From NCBI GenBank assembly GCA_963933055.1, contig CAWVSY010000053.1, forward strand, positions 1 to 24,216: 24,216 nucleotides of DNA. The letters are read 5' to 3'. Source of the DNA: Oleispira sp963933055. GTDB lineage: Bacteria; Pseudomonadota; Gammaproteobacteria; Pseudomonadales; Oceanobacteraceae. Position 1 is the stretch's first letter. The number at the start of each line of letters is the position of its first letter. Positions 1 to 7,118 of this stretch are shown here, piece after piece. A model generated the notes under the pieces. That model was not told the DNA's origin. It ran no database searches and was given only the letters and a program-made list of their open reading frames with translations. The position numbers were made by a program, and so were the translations under genes.

Positions 1-3
1 AAA

Positions 4-47
4 AAAAGGCGACCTACTCTCTATACCAGAGAAGCTGTCGCCTTTTT
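4..47. terminator. Bidirectional intrinsic terminator after alkaline phosphatase
   Basis: GGCGAC at 8-13 pairs with GTCGCC at 37-42. The stem extends into flanking A and T runs (4-7 with 43-46), and an inner stem TCTCT/AGAGA closes the loop. Because A-runs and T-runs flank both sides it can end transcription in either direction. It lies about 35 nt past the stop codon of the minus-strand phosphatase gene and may also serve a gene to the left of the window. Confidence 0.8.
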
Positions 48-82
48 GTTATAACAGTACTAATTTACAGTTTAGTGCGTTA

Positions 83-1741
83 TTAGTTTTTCATCGCTTC
101 GATTAATTGCGCGCCTACTTCAACATGATTCATTAAACCATTGAATCGCTGCTGTGCTTCTTTAGGCCCCCAAGCAATAACCTGTACGGGTGTATGAGTA
201 TGAGTACCCGTAGACCATACCGTATTCTGATGCTTAGCCAGAGCACGACCAATCAGGTTTAAATGCACCTCTTCGCCATAAACATAGAACTCTTCAAAGT
301 CATCAACTTTAGGGAATTCTGTAGCGGCTAGGTATTTATGATCGGCTTCCTGATATTCATTCACTTCATGCTCAAGAATACGATCAGCGTCGGCCTGAGT
401 GATGGTAAATTCCGTATTGCCATTGATTGCATTTAACAAATCAACAGACGTCGGTTCAACATCACCTAAATCACCGCCCGCTTGATACCAGATGTTATAA
501 AAATCTTTTTTCTGAGCATACAGCTTATCTAATAAATCTGGATTAGCGAAGTTGAAATTAGGCTTGTAGTCACGATTCGCTTCTACAAATGCATCACCCA
601 CAATACTCATGTCCGCTTCTGGAATATCTTTACGGCTATAAGAGAAACTAAAACCGCCCGTTTCATGGTCGGCCGTAATCACTACTAATGTATCATTACG
701 ATCTTCAACCCAGTCATAAACCGCTTGAATAGATTCATCAAACTTTAATAGCTGATGCAGCATATCGCCAGCATCATTATTGTGAGCGGCCCAGTCGATT
801 TGGCCACCTTCAATCATTAAGAAAAAGCCATCTTCATCTTTCGATAAAATGTCCAAAGCTTTTGTCGTCATATCCGCTAGGCTAGGCTGAATACAGCTAT
901 CCGCTTTTTTACACGCCGTGTAAGAAATACCATCCAACATTGCACTGTAGCTAAATAAGCCTAACACTTTACCACCTTCAACCGCGTCTAACTGATCAGC
1001 ATTGAACGCTAACTCATAACCTGCCGTTTGAGCTTGAGTTAATAAGTTACGATCATCCTTTCGCTTGGATTTAATCTTAACCGTAGGCTCATCAATCAAG
1101 GTAACTAGGTCTGCACTGGCATTACTTGAAGCTTGTGGAATCCAATAACGCAAACCACCCCCTAGCATGACATCAACATTGTTCTCTAACATATCGACAG
1201 CAATTTCGTTCTCCATCGAACGATGCGCTTGGTGCGATGCAAAAGCGGCTGGGGTTGCATGAGTAATACGTGTATCAGAAATTAACCCTGTCGATTTACC
1301 TGCCGCTTTCGCCATTTCTAAGATTGTTTCAGTACTATTACCATCAATATCCAAACCAACCACTTCACTTAACGCAGGCTTGCCTGTTGCTAGCTGAGTC
1401 GCAGAACATGCCGAATCAACAACCAAACCGCCTACTGGGGTAGTGCTCGAAAACGCCACTTGCCCACTGTTGGCAAATAACTTTAAAGCGGTTTCACGAT
1501 TTTTATAAATATCGGTCTTAGAATGCGTTGCAAAATCTTGCAGCAAGCCCACTTGCTGAGGACCCATGCCATCACCAATCATCATGATGACGTTTTTGAT
1601 CTTTCCTGCTGAAGCTTGTGATTCTGGTGAAGAAGCGGCATTGGTACGGCTGCTAGAATCAGAGCTAGAGCTGTCACCACCGCACGCGCTTAATAAGCTG
1701 GCAGTAATAATGGCTGAAGACAATTTAATAAGTGAACGCAT
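83..1741 (-). CDS. phoA: Alkaline phosphatase, predicted lipoprotein (PhoA family)
   Basis: The 552-residue protein is a metal-dependent phosphomonoesterase that would release phosphate from organic phosphate esters outside the cytoplasm. The N-terminus is a lipoprotein signal: basic start, hydrophobic stretch, and lipobox LSAC with the lipidated Cys at residue 20. A Ser-rich linker (about 23-45) follows, so the enzyme is probably membrane-tethered. Family motifs are visible in order: metal ligand Asp57 in DGMG, nucleophile Ser110 in DSACSATQLATG, a TRITHATPAAF segment near 158-168, EGGQIDWAAH (Glu311, Asp316, His320), ADHETGG (Asp358, His359) and HTHTP (His516). It is longer than E. coli PhoA (about 470 residues), partly because of the linker and an insert around 370-490, as is common in marine bacteria. 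The start is ATG at 1741. A candidate Pho box lies upstream at 1848-1865. Family is certain; substrate range is not. Confidence 0.93.
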   Translation of the reverse strand: MRSLIKLSSAIITASLLSACGGDSSSSDSSSRTNAASSPESQASAGKIKNVIMMIGDGMGPQQVGLLQDFATHSKTDIYKNRETALKLFANSGQVAFSSTTPVGGLVVDSACSATQLATGKPALSEVVGLDIDGNSTETILEMAKAAGKSTGLISDTRITHATPAAFASHQAHRSMENEIAVDMLENNVDVMLGGGLRYWIPQASSNASADLVTLIDEPTVKIKSKRKDDRNLLTQAQTAGYELAFNADQLDAVEGGKVLGLFSYSAMLDGISYTACKKADSCIQPSLADMTTKALDILSKDEDGFFLMIEGGQIDWAAHNNDAGDMLHQLLKFDESIQAVYDWVEDRNDTLVVITADHETGGFSFSYSRKDIPEADMSIVGDAFVEANRDYKPNFNFANPDLLDKLYAQKKDFYNIWYQAGGDLGDVEPTSVDLLNAINGNTEFTITQADADRILEHEVNEYQEADHKYLAATEFPKVDDFEEFYVYGEEVHLNLIGRALAKHQNTVWSTGTHTHTPVQVIAWGPKEAQQRFNGLMNHVEVGAQLIEAMKN

Positions 1742-1810
1742 AAGTATAACCTTTATATTTTGACGTCGCCCAAGCCGTTGTAAATGGTGGGCGTTATTAT
1801 GTAATTTTTG

Positions 1811-1827
1811 GTTGTTATATTAACAAC
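1811..1827. repeat. Perfect inverted repeat in phosphatase leader
   Basis: GTTGTTA-TAT-TAACAAC forms 7-bp arms around a 3-base centre. It would overlap the predicted transcription start of the phosphatase gene (about 1825, minus strand). It could be an operator or a hairpin at the mRNA 5' end. No protein partner can be named. Confidence 0.45.
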
Positions 1828-1831
1828 GCGC

Positions 1832-1865
1832 ATATTAATTATGTTTTATGACAATTTAGTTACAT
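1832..1865 (-). promoter_or_regulatory. Candidate PhoB-dependent promoter of alkaline phosphatase
   Basis: On the minus strand, 1865-1848 reads ATGTAACTAAATTGTCAT. It matches the Pho box consensus CTGTCATAWAWCTGTCAY at 13 of 18 positions, and the second heptamer TTGTCAT is nearly perfect. After exactly 10 bp comes TAATAT (1837-1832), a good -10 element. This is the same spacing as in the E. coli phoA promoter, where the Pho box replaces the -35. The site lies about 90 nt upstream of the start codon. It was matched by eye. Confidence 0.5.
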
Positions 1866-1961
1866 ACGATTAATTACTGACACTCATATCGCAAAAGCAG
1901 TCGTAGCTCTAGAACCCGCTATGCTGTAAGCTGCACCCCCGCTAAATCAAGTGAGTTTTCT

Positions 1962-3368
1962 ATGAGTTTTGCCGATCTGGGCCTTTCCCCAGCAATTCTT
2001 GAAGCTGTAGTCGCACAAGGCTATACCACACCGTCTCCTATCCAAGCCGCTGCAATTCCTGCCGTGCTTGAAGGCAAAGACATTATGGCTGCCGCTCAAA
2101 CAGGCACAGGCAAAACCGCAGGCTTTACTTTGCCTATTTTAGAAATGCTTTCTAAAGGTCCGCGTGTACAAAATAATCAAGTTCGTGCTTTGGTATTAAC
2201 CCCTACTCGTGAACTAGCAGCGCAAGTTGCTGATAACGTCGAGAAGTATTCAACCAATACACATCTAACATCTTGCGTTATTTTTGGTGGTGTAAAAGCC
2301 AATCCACAAATGATGCGCATGCGCAAAGGCGCTGATGTTTTGGTCGCAACTCCAGGCCGTTTATTGGATTTAGTAAACCAAGGCGCCATCAAATTCGACC
2401 AGTTAGAATTTTTAGTGCTTGATGAAGCCGACCGTATGTTAGATATGGGGTTTATTCACGACATTAAAAAGATCTTAAAAATCTTACCTCGAAATCGTCA
2501 GAACTTATTATTCTCTGCCACCTTCTCTAATGACATTCGCGCATTAGCCAAAGGCTTAGTGAATAACCCCGTTGAGATTTCTGTTGCACCCCCTAACGTC
2601 ACGACTAAATTGGTGAAGCAATGGATTTATCCTGTCGATAAAAAGCAAAAGCCCGCCGCACTTGCCAAACTGATTGAAGATGGTAACTGGAAGCAAGCGT
2701 TGGTCTTTAGCCGTACTAAGCACGGTGCTAATAAGCTCACCAAATTTTTAGAAGGCCGTGGAATTACGGCTGCTGCGATTCATGGTAATAAAAGCCAAGG
2801 GGCTCGTACGCGCGCATTAGCCGATTTTAAAGCCGGTGAAATTCGCATATTAGTCGCGACTGATATTGCCGCTCGCGGTATCGATATTGATCAATTGCCA
2901 CAAGTAGTGAACTTTGATTTACCCAATGTTCCTGAGGATTATGTGCATCGTATTGGCCGCACAGGCCGTGCAGGTGCCGAAGGCCATGCGGTATCGCTGG
3001 TTTGCTCCGATGAAACCAAAGAGCTGTTCGCGATCGAACGCGTTATTGGTGAATTATTAGAGCGTGAAATTTTGCTAGGCTTTGAACCCGTTAGTCGCTT
3101 GCCAGAATCAAAACTAAATGCACGCGCACCAAGAGCGAATAAACCTAAGCGCAACAATTCACAGAGCCATTCGCGCAGTGAACATCACGATGGACAGCAT
3201 GCCGCGAATAGCACTAAGCAACACAAGCCTAAGCAAGGTGGTACTGGTGCCAATACGTCTACCAGAACACCGCGTCGTGGACAAACCGCCACACGGAAGA
3301 CTGGTTCAGGCAGCTCAGATAGCCCTTGGGCAAAGAGCAATGGCCAGCGCCATAAGCCTAATCAATAA
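1962..3368 (+). CDS. rhlE: DEAD-box ATP-dependent RNA helicase RhlE
   Basis: This cytoplasmic RNA helicase unwinds short RNA duplexes using ATP, in ribosome maturation and RNA turnover. All family motifs are present: Q motif with GYTTPSPIQ near 20-28, motif I AQTGTGKT (45-52), PTRELA (81-86), TPGR (130-133), DEAD (154-157), SAT (185-187), ARGID (304-308) and HRIGRTGR (329-336). The tail after about residue 380 is basic and rich in Arg, Lys, Gly, Ser and Asn, an RNA-binding feature typical of RhlE. Length (468 residues) is normal for the family. The ATG at 1962 directly precedes the conserved SFADLGLSP start; the Shine-Dalgarno (AAGTGAG) is weak. It stands alone with a terminator downstream. 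The neighbouring cold-shock gene suggests a shared cold-adaptation theme, but the two genes are convergent and not one operon. Related helicases (SrmB, DbpA) have different tails. Confidence 0.94.
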   Translation: MSFADLGLSPAILEAVVAQGYTTPSPIQAAAIPAVLEGKDIMAAAQTGTGKTAGFTLPILEMLSKGPRVQNNQVRALVLTPTRELAAQVADNVEKYSTNTHLTSCVIFGGVKANPQMMRMRKGADVLVATPGRLLDLVNQGAIKFDQLEFLVLDEADRMLDMGFIHDIKKILKILPRNRQNLLFSATFSNDIRALAKGLVNNPVEISVAPPNVTTKLVKQWIYPVDKKQKPAALAKLIEDGNWKQALVFSRTKHGANKLTKFLEGRGITAAAIHGNKSQGARTRALADFKAGEIRILVATDIAARGIDIDQLPQVVNFDLPNVPEDYVHRIGRTGRAGAEGHAVSLVCSDETKELFAIERVIGELLEREILLGFEPVSRLPESKLNARAPRANKPKRNNSQSHSRSEHHDGQHAANSTKQHKPKQGGTGANTSTRTPRRGQTATRKTGSGSSDSPWAKSNGQRHKPNQ

Positions 3369-3404
3369 GTATCTTGTGATCATCAGCTAAAATGCTGTTT
3401 GATT

Positions 3405-3448
3405 AAAATCCCTAGCCCATCTAACGTTGATTCGCTGGGGATTTTTTT
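3405..3448 (+). terminator. Intrinsic terminator of rhlE
   Basis: AAAATCCCTAGC (3405-3416) pairs with GCTGGGGATTTT (3434-3445) through a 12-bp stem with one G-U pair. A T run follows to 3448. It begins 37 nt after the rhlE stop. Confidence 0.85.
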
Positions 3449-3531
3449 GCCTGCAATTTACGGAACTGAAATTACAAGATCAGAATTTCTGGACAAAAAG
3501 ACATTTTATTTTCTATAAACGACAGGCATAA

Positions 3532-3563
3532 AAAAAGGCCAAACCTTTCGGTTTAGCCTTTTT
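3532..3563. terminator. Terminator of the cold-shock gene, bidirectional shape
   Basis: A 14-bp stem (3532-3545 with 3550-3563, one mismatch) closes on the loop TTTC. It is flanked by A and T runs, so it can work on both strands. On the minus strand it lies about 50 nt past the cold-shock stop codon. Confidence 0.85.
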
Positions 3564-3612
3564 CAAACTTGAACTGCTTAATCTCCTAAGAGGCTAAGCC
3601 GTCACCTTTAAA

Positions 3613-3819
3613 TTATAAAGGAACGATGTTCTCAGCTTGTGGGCCTTTTTGACCTTGAGTTACAGTGAACTCAACTTTTTGGCCTTCAGCAAGAGTTTTA
3701 AAGCCAGTACCTTGAATAGCACGGAAGTGAGCGAAAACGTCAGGGCCGTTTTCTTGCTCGATAAAACCAAAGCCTTTAGATTCGTTGAACCACTTAACTG
3801 TACCAGTTGTAGTAGACAT
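3613..3819 (-). CDS. cspA: Cold-shock domain protein (CspA family)
   Basis: This 68-residue single cold-shock domain binds single-stranded RNA and DNA and acts as an RNA chaperone. RNP1 is KGFGFI (15-20). RNP2 is DVFAHF (27-32), with Ala where many members have Val. The aromatic residues of the binding face (Trp10, Phe11, Phe17, Phe19, Phe29, Phe32) are present. Length is normal (E. coli CspA has 70). The start ATG at 3819 has an AGGAT Shine-Dalgarno 7-12 nt upstream. The predicted leader is about 140 nt, with a TTGACA promoter and small hairpins, as is usual for cold-inducible csp genes. Bacteria usually carry several paralogs, so the exact letter is uncertain, and constitutive expression cannot be excluded. 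Confidence 0.93.
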   Translation of the reverse strand: MSTTTGTVKWFNESKGFGFIEQENGPDVFAHFRAIQGTGFKTLAEGQKVEFTVTQGQKGPQAENIVPL

Positions 3820-3852
3820 AATAGCATCCTGTAAATTCAGAAAAAAATTTGC

Positions 3853-3875
3853 GGCTCTAATGAGCCATTATGGCT
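3853..3875 (-). promoter_or_regulatory. Two overlapping, mutually exclusive leader hairpins of cspA
   Basis: In the mRNA, AGCCA-TAA-TGGCT (3875-3863) can form one hairpin and GGCTC-ATTA-GAGCC (3866-3853) another. They share bases 3863-3866, so only one can form at a time. The second is followed after 5 nt by seven Us. This lies 30-60 nt before the start codon. A switching role is inference. Confidence 0.4.
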
Positions 3876-3965
3876 GAAGTGCTGCCAATAATTTATGAAA
3901 ACAGGACGAGATACAGGATATCGAAACGGTGTACATAAAACTAAGACTAACTTTCAGACGTCTGT

Positions 3966-3993
3966 ATACTAAGCTGATCTGAGCCATTGTCAA
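3966..3993 (-). promoter_or_regulatory. Sigma-70-type promoter of cspA
   Basis: Minus strand: TTGACA at 3993-3988 (perfect -35), 16 bp, then TAGTAT at 3971-3966 (4 of 6 matches). The predicted start near 3959 gives a leader of about 140 nt. The first transcribed bases (around GACGTCTGA) faintly resemble the E. coli cold box, which I treat as suggestive only. Confidence 0.55.
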
Positions 3994-4086
3994 CAGTATT
4001 TATTTTAAATAGAGTCTAATTTCCTCAATTCTTAGCATTTTCTGGCCTTTGGCTAACATAAATAGCCAGAAAGCGCAAAAACCTGA

Positions 4087-4578
4087 CTAACCGCACAGGT
4101 ATGTGCCCGTTCCTACCGCAATCAACTCCTCACTTTCGTTTTTAAGCTCCATTCGGGTCACGGCGACCTTGTTACCAATGCGCAATAAAGTGGAGCCAAT
4201 CGTGAATTCTTTGCCTTTGCCAGGCTGTAAGAAATCAACGCGCATATCAATCGTACCCAGCTTGGATAATGTCTTCGGTCGTTCTGATGCAGGCACCTTA
4301 TGCTCTTTTAATCTTTGCCATGCTGCGACCATTGCCATAGCGCCCCCCGTTACATCAAGGGCAGTTGATATCGCACCACCGTGCAATATTCCTTGTAGAA
4401 AATTACCAATCAAATCATCTTTCATTTGCATTTTGAACTCACAATAATCGTGAGTTAGCTTTGTCGGGCGTAAGCCTAATACTTTATTAAAAGGAATTTG
4501 TTCAAGAAAATTAATCGCAATGTTGTATTCAGTCCGGTTCATGCCTTCAGCATCGACTGAATTTTTTTCTATGCTCAT
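4087..4578 (-). CDS. Hot-dog fold acyl-CoA thioesterase (PaaI/YigI-like)
   Basis: The 163-residue protein has the 4HBT thioesterase pattern: GNFLQGILHGGAISTALDV, with the HGG turn at 66-68 and Asp75 as the probable catalytic acid. The later strands carry DMRVDFLQPG and GTGTYL. The family hydrolyses thioesters, usually acyl-CoA, in the cytoplasm. It most resembles the YigI/PaaI branch, but chain-length preference cannot be read from the sequence. Start ATG at 4578 has a good AGGAG 6 nt upstream. The flavoprotein fusion upstream is on the same strand with a 134-bp gap, so co-transcription is possible but not shown. Confidence 0.8.
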   Translation of the reverse strand: MSIEKNSVDAEGMNRTEYNIAINFLEQIPFNKVLGLRPTKLTHDYCEFKMQMKDDLIGNFLQGILHGGAISTALDVTGGAMAMVAAWQRLKEHKVPASERPKTLSKLGTIDMRVDFLQPGKGKEFTIGSTLLRIGNKVAVTRMELKNESEELIAVGTGTYLCG

Positions 4579-4712
4579 ATTAAGCTCCTAGCCTATTGAT
4601 TGAAGCTGCTTGCACAAAAGCCTTAATTCATTGGAGCTCAGCAACTTCAATACAGATTGTTATTTTTATTATGTGTTCTACGAGTCGCTATTCCGTATAA
4701 ACGTCAGCCGCT

Positions 4713-6854
4713 TTACCTCTGCTTACGGTTATACCAATCCACCAGTGCTAATAATTTTTCTGAAACTTGCTGACGTTTCCACTGACCAGCAACAAATTTA
4801 TTAGCTTCCATATACGTTGGATAAGCATGAATAGTACCCAATACCTTATTAAGACCCAAGCCATGTTTCATGCAAATGACAAAAATAGCAATAAGATCAT
4901 CCGCTCTCGCACCTACAATGGTTGCCCCTAAGATTTTATCCTTACCGGGCACCGTCAGAATTCGCACAAAACCTGAAGCCACATCATCCACAATGGCTCG
5001 ATCCAAATCATTCAATGGATACTGGGTACTTTCGTAAGCAATATTGTGTTCTTTGGCTTCTTTTTCACTGATACCAACCCGAGCCACCTCTGGGCTTGTA
5101 AAGGTTGCCCATGGAATGACTCGGTAATCTGCTTTAAAGCGCTTAAAGCGGCCGAATAGGCTGTTCACCGAGGCAAACCAGGCCTCGTGTGCGGATACGT
5201 GAGTAAACTGATAACCACCAATCACATCGCCGCAGGCATAAATCGTTGGGCACTCTGTTTGCAGATACTCATCCACGGCTAAGAATCCGTTGCGATCCAC
5301 GGTCAAGCCGACTGTTTCCAAGCCAAGTTCTTTGGTATTACCTTCACGGCCAATCGCCAATAACAGCGCATCGAATTCAATGCCATCACCGTTATCCAGC
5401 ATGGCTAGATAATGCTCATCCACTTTCTTTAACTGACTAATGGAGCGCCCAGCAACATGAATAATGCCTTCGGCGACCAGTGAATCAGCCACCAGCTTCG
5501 ACACATCTTCATCTTCTCGCGGCATCAAAAAATGACCTTTGTCCACAATACTCACTTCTGAACCTAGGCGAGCAAACGCTTGCCCCAATTCACAGCCAAT
5601 AGGCCCAGCGCCCAAAACCAATAGCCGCTTAGGGAGCTCGGTAATCTGCCAAAGTGTATCGGAGCTATAGTGAGCAACCTGATCTAAACCTGGAATATTA
5701 GGAATCCGTGGACGGCCACCGCTGGCAATAATGATATTCGCCGCACTGCGTATCTCGGTTCGCCCATCGCCATGCTGAATTTCAACCTCCCACGGAGAGA
5801 TAATCTTGGCTTGCCCCGTTGCACAGGAAACGCCCATACCTTCATAGCGCTCGATGGAATCATGCGGTTCAATGGCTTTAATAGAATCATGCACATGCGC
5901 CATAATGCGTTTAAAATCGATATCCGCAGGCTCACCGCATAATAATCCCCGCTGATGACTTTTTTTATTATCATGAGCGATCTTAGCGGCGTGAATAATC
6001 GCCTTACTCGGCACACAGCCGGTATTCAAGCAATCCCCTCCCATTTTATGTTTTTCAATAAGAGTCACTTTGGCTTTTACTGCAGAACCGATAATCGAGC
6101 TGACCAGGCCGGCAGCACCACCGCCAATAACAATCAAATTATCATCAAAGTGTTTTGGTTTTGTGCGTCCATTACTGCGTTTCTGCAACGCTCTTGCCGC
6201 TTGCAATTTAGCCATCAGCGCACGCGCTATCCATGGAAATACAGCCAATAAGACTAAAGCACCTAATAGTCCTGGCGTCATAATGCCCGCCAAAGAGAAA
6301 CCTTCGCCACTGACAATTACATCACCGAGCTCCGCCCCTGCATTCACATAAACAGCGGTTCCGGCGAGCATACCAAGTTGGCTCACCCAATAAAAACGCC
6401 AAGCAGATATCGGCATGAGTCCCATTAATAAATTGATTGCAAAAAATGGCACTACAGGAATCAGACGTAGCGTGAATAGGTAAAAAGAGCCGTCTTTTTC
6501 CATACCGGTATTGATCGTTTTTAGATAATTTGAAAATTTGCTCTGCACCCAGTCTTTTAATAATAAGCGTGACATAACAAACGCCAAGGTTGCCCCCAAA
6601 GAACTGGCAAATGAGACAATCAGCAGACCTTGGCTCAATCCAAATACGGCCCCTGCAATGAGTGTCATTAACGCCGCCCCCGGTATCGATAAAGCCGTGA
6701 CTAAAACATAGATAACAAAAAATAAACCTGCGCTTTCAATAGGATGGCTTTGATACAGCGCTTGGTAAGTTTCAGGCAATAGCCATTGATCACCTAGCCA
6801 ATAAAAAATAAGCACCAAACCAATAATTAGACTTAATAGTAATAATTTCTTCAT
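4713..6854 (-). CDS. TVP38/DedA-like membrane domain fused to FAD disulfide reductase
   Basis: The 713-residue fusion has two parts. Residues 1-215 hold several hydrophobic segments (about 4-20, 42-68, 72-95, 130-150, 157-173, 188-208) and the VTT/TVP38 pattern: SIPGAALMTLIAGAVFG near 56-72 and FTLRLIPVVPFFAINLLMG near 127-145. A basic linker (about 216-236) leads to a class I flavin disulfide reductase: FAD loop GGGAAG (244-249), redox pair Cys275/Cys280 in CLNTGC, NAD(P) loop GAGPIG (415-420), CGD (541-543) and the dimerisation end HAYPTYMEAN. The base position before PT is Tyr678 where lipoamide dehydrogenase has His. This and the overall shape resemble MerA-like reductases, but the MerA C-terminal Cys pair is absent, so mercury reduction is doubtful. 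Substrate unknown. Such fusions are known in proteobacteria, so this is not unique. It is divergent from hemB. Confidence 0.88.
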   Translation of the reverse strand: MKKLLLLSLIIGLVLIFYWLGDQWLLPETYQALYQSHPIESAGLFFVIYVLVTALSIPGAALMTLIAGAVFGLSQGLLIVSFASSLGATLAFVMSRLLLKDWVQSKFSNYLKTINTGMEKDGSFYLFTLRLIPVVPFFAINLLMGLMPISAWRFYWVSQLGMLAGTAVYVNAGAELGDVIVSGEGFSLAGIMTPGLLGALVLLAVFPWIARALMAKLQAARALQKRSNGRTKPKHFDDNLIVIGGGAAGLVSSIIGSAVKAKVTLIEKHKMGGDCLNTGCVPSKAIIHAAKIAHDNKKSHQRGLLCGEPADIDFKRIMAHVHDSIKAIEPHDSIERYEGMGVSCATGQAKIISPWEVEIQHGDGRTEIRSAANIIIASGGRPRIPNIPGLDQVAHYSSDTLWQITELPKRLLVLGAGPIGCELGQAFARLGSEVSIVDKGHFLMPREDEDVSKLVADSLVAEGIIHVAGRSISQLKKVDEHYLAMLDNGDGIEFDALLLAIGREGNTKELGLETVGLTVDRNGFLAVDEYLQTECPTIYACGDVIGGYQFTHVSAHEAWFASVNSLFGRFKRFKADYRVIPWATFTSPEVARVGISEKEAKEHNIAYESTQYPLNDLDRAIVDDVASGFVRILTVPGKDKILGATIVGARADDLIAIFVICMKHGLGLNKVLGTIHAYPTYMEANKFVAGQWKRQQVSEKLLALVDWYNRKQR

Positions 6855-6990
6855 CTTTTATCCTTATTATTAAATTTGTAATGCGGCCAATGTCTATCAT
6901 TTAGTAAGGCATATTTAGTAAGACAAATGAGTATTACGTTCACTTTTGTTTCGAAAACCGCCAAGTCGATACCTACTTTCCCAATAAAAT

Positions 6991-7008
6991 CTGTCATAAA
7001 TCAGCGAT
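6991..7008 (+). promoter_or_regulatory. Candidate Pho box upstream of hemB-ppk
   Basis: CTGTCATAAATCAGCGAT matches the 18-bp Pho box consensus at 15 positions; the first twelve are perfect and the second heptamer is degenerate. It points toward hemB. The best downstream -10 (TAGAAT, 7027-7032) is 18 bp away rather than the usual 10 or so, which weakens the case. PhoB control would fit the ppk gene in this operon. Confidence 0.45.
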
Positions 7009-7033
7009 TTGATGGACTGAGTCAGCTAGAATG

Positions 7034-7054
7034 GTGAACATAATAGTGAACATA
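7034..7054. repeat. Direct repeat GTGAACATA x2 in the hemB leader
   Basis: GTGAACATA occurs at 7034-7042 and again at 7046-7054, a 12-bp period. It lies between the putative -10 and the hemB start. It could be a regulator site or chance. Confidence 0.35.
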
Positions 7055-7118
7055 TTTCTCATCTTATTTTTATTATCGATAGATGGCTACACAGTAGCCG
7101 ACTGCTTGGAGAATACCC

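Noticed and set aside
4039..4072. TTTCTGGC...GCCAGAAA inverted repeat after the thioesterase gene
   Set aside because: Stem is fair, but there is no T run on either strand, so I do not call it a terminator.
5684..6016. Minus-strand 110-codon frame within the flavoprotein fusion gene
   Set aside because: Different frame of a gene with intact motifs; no support as a separate gene.
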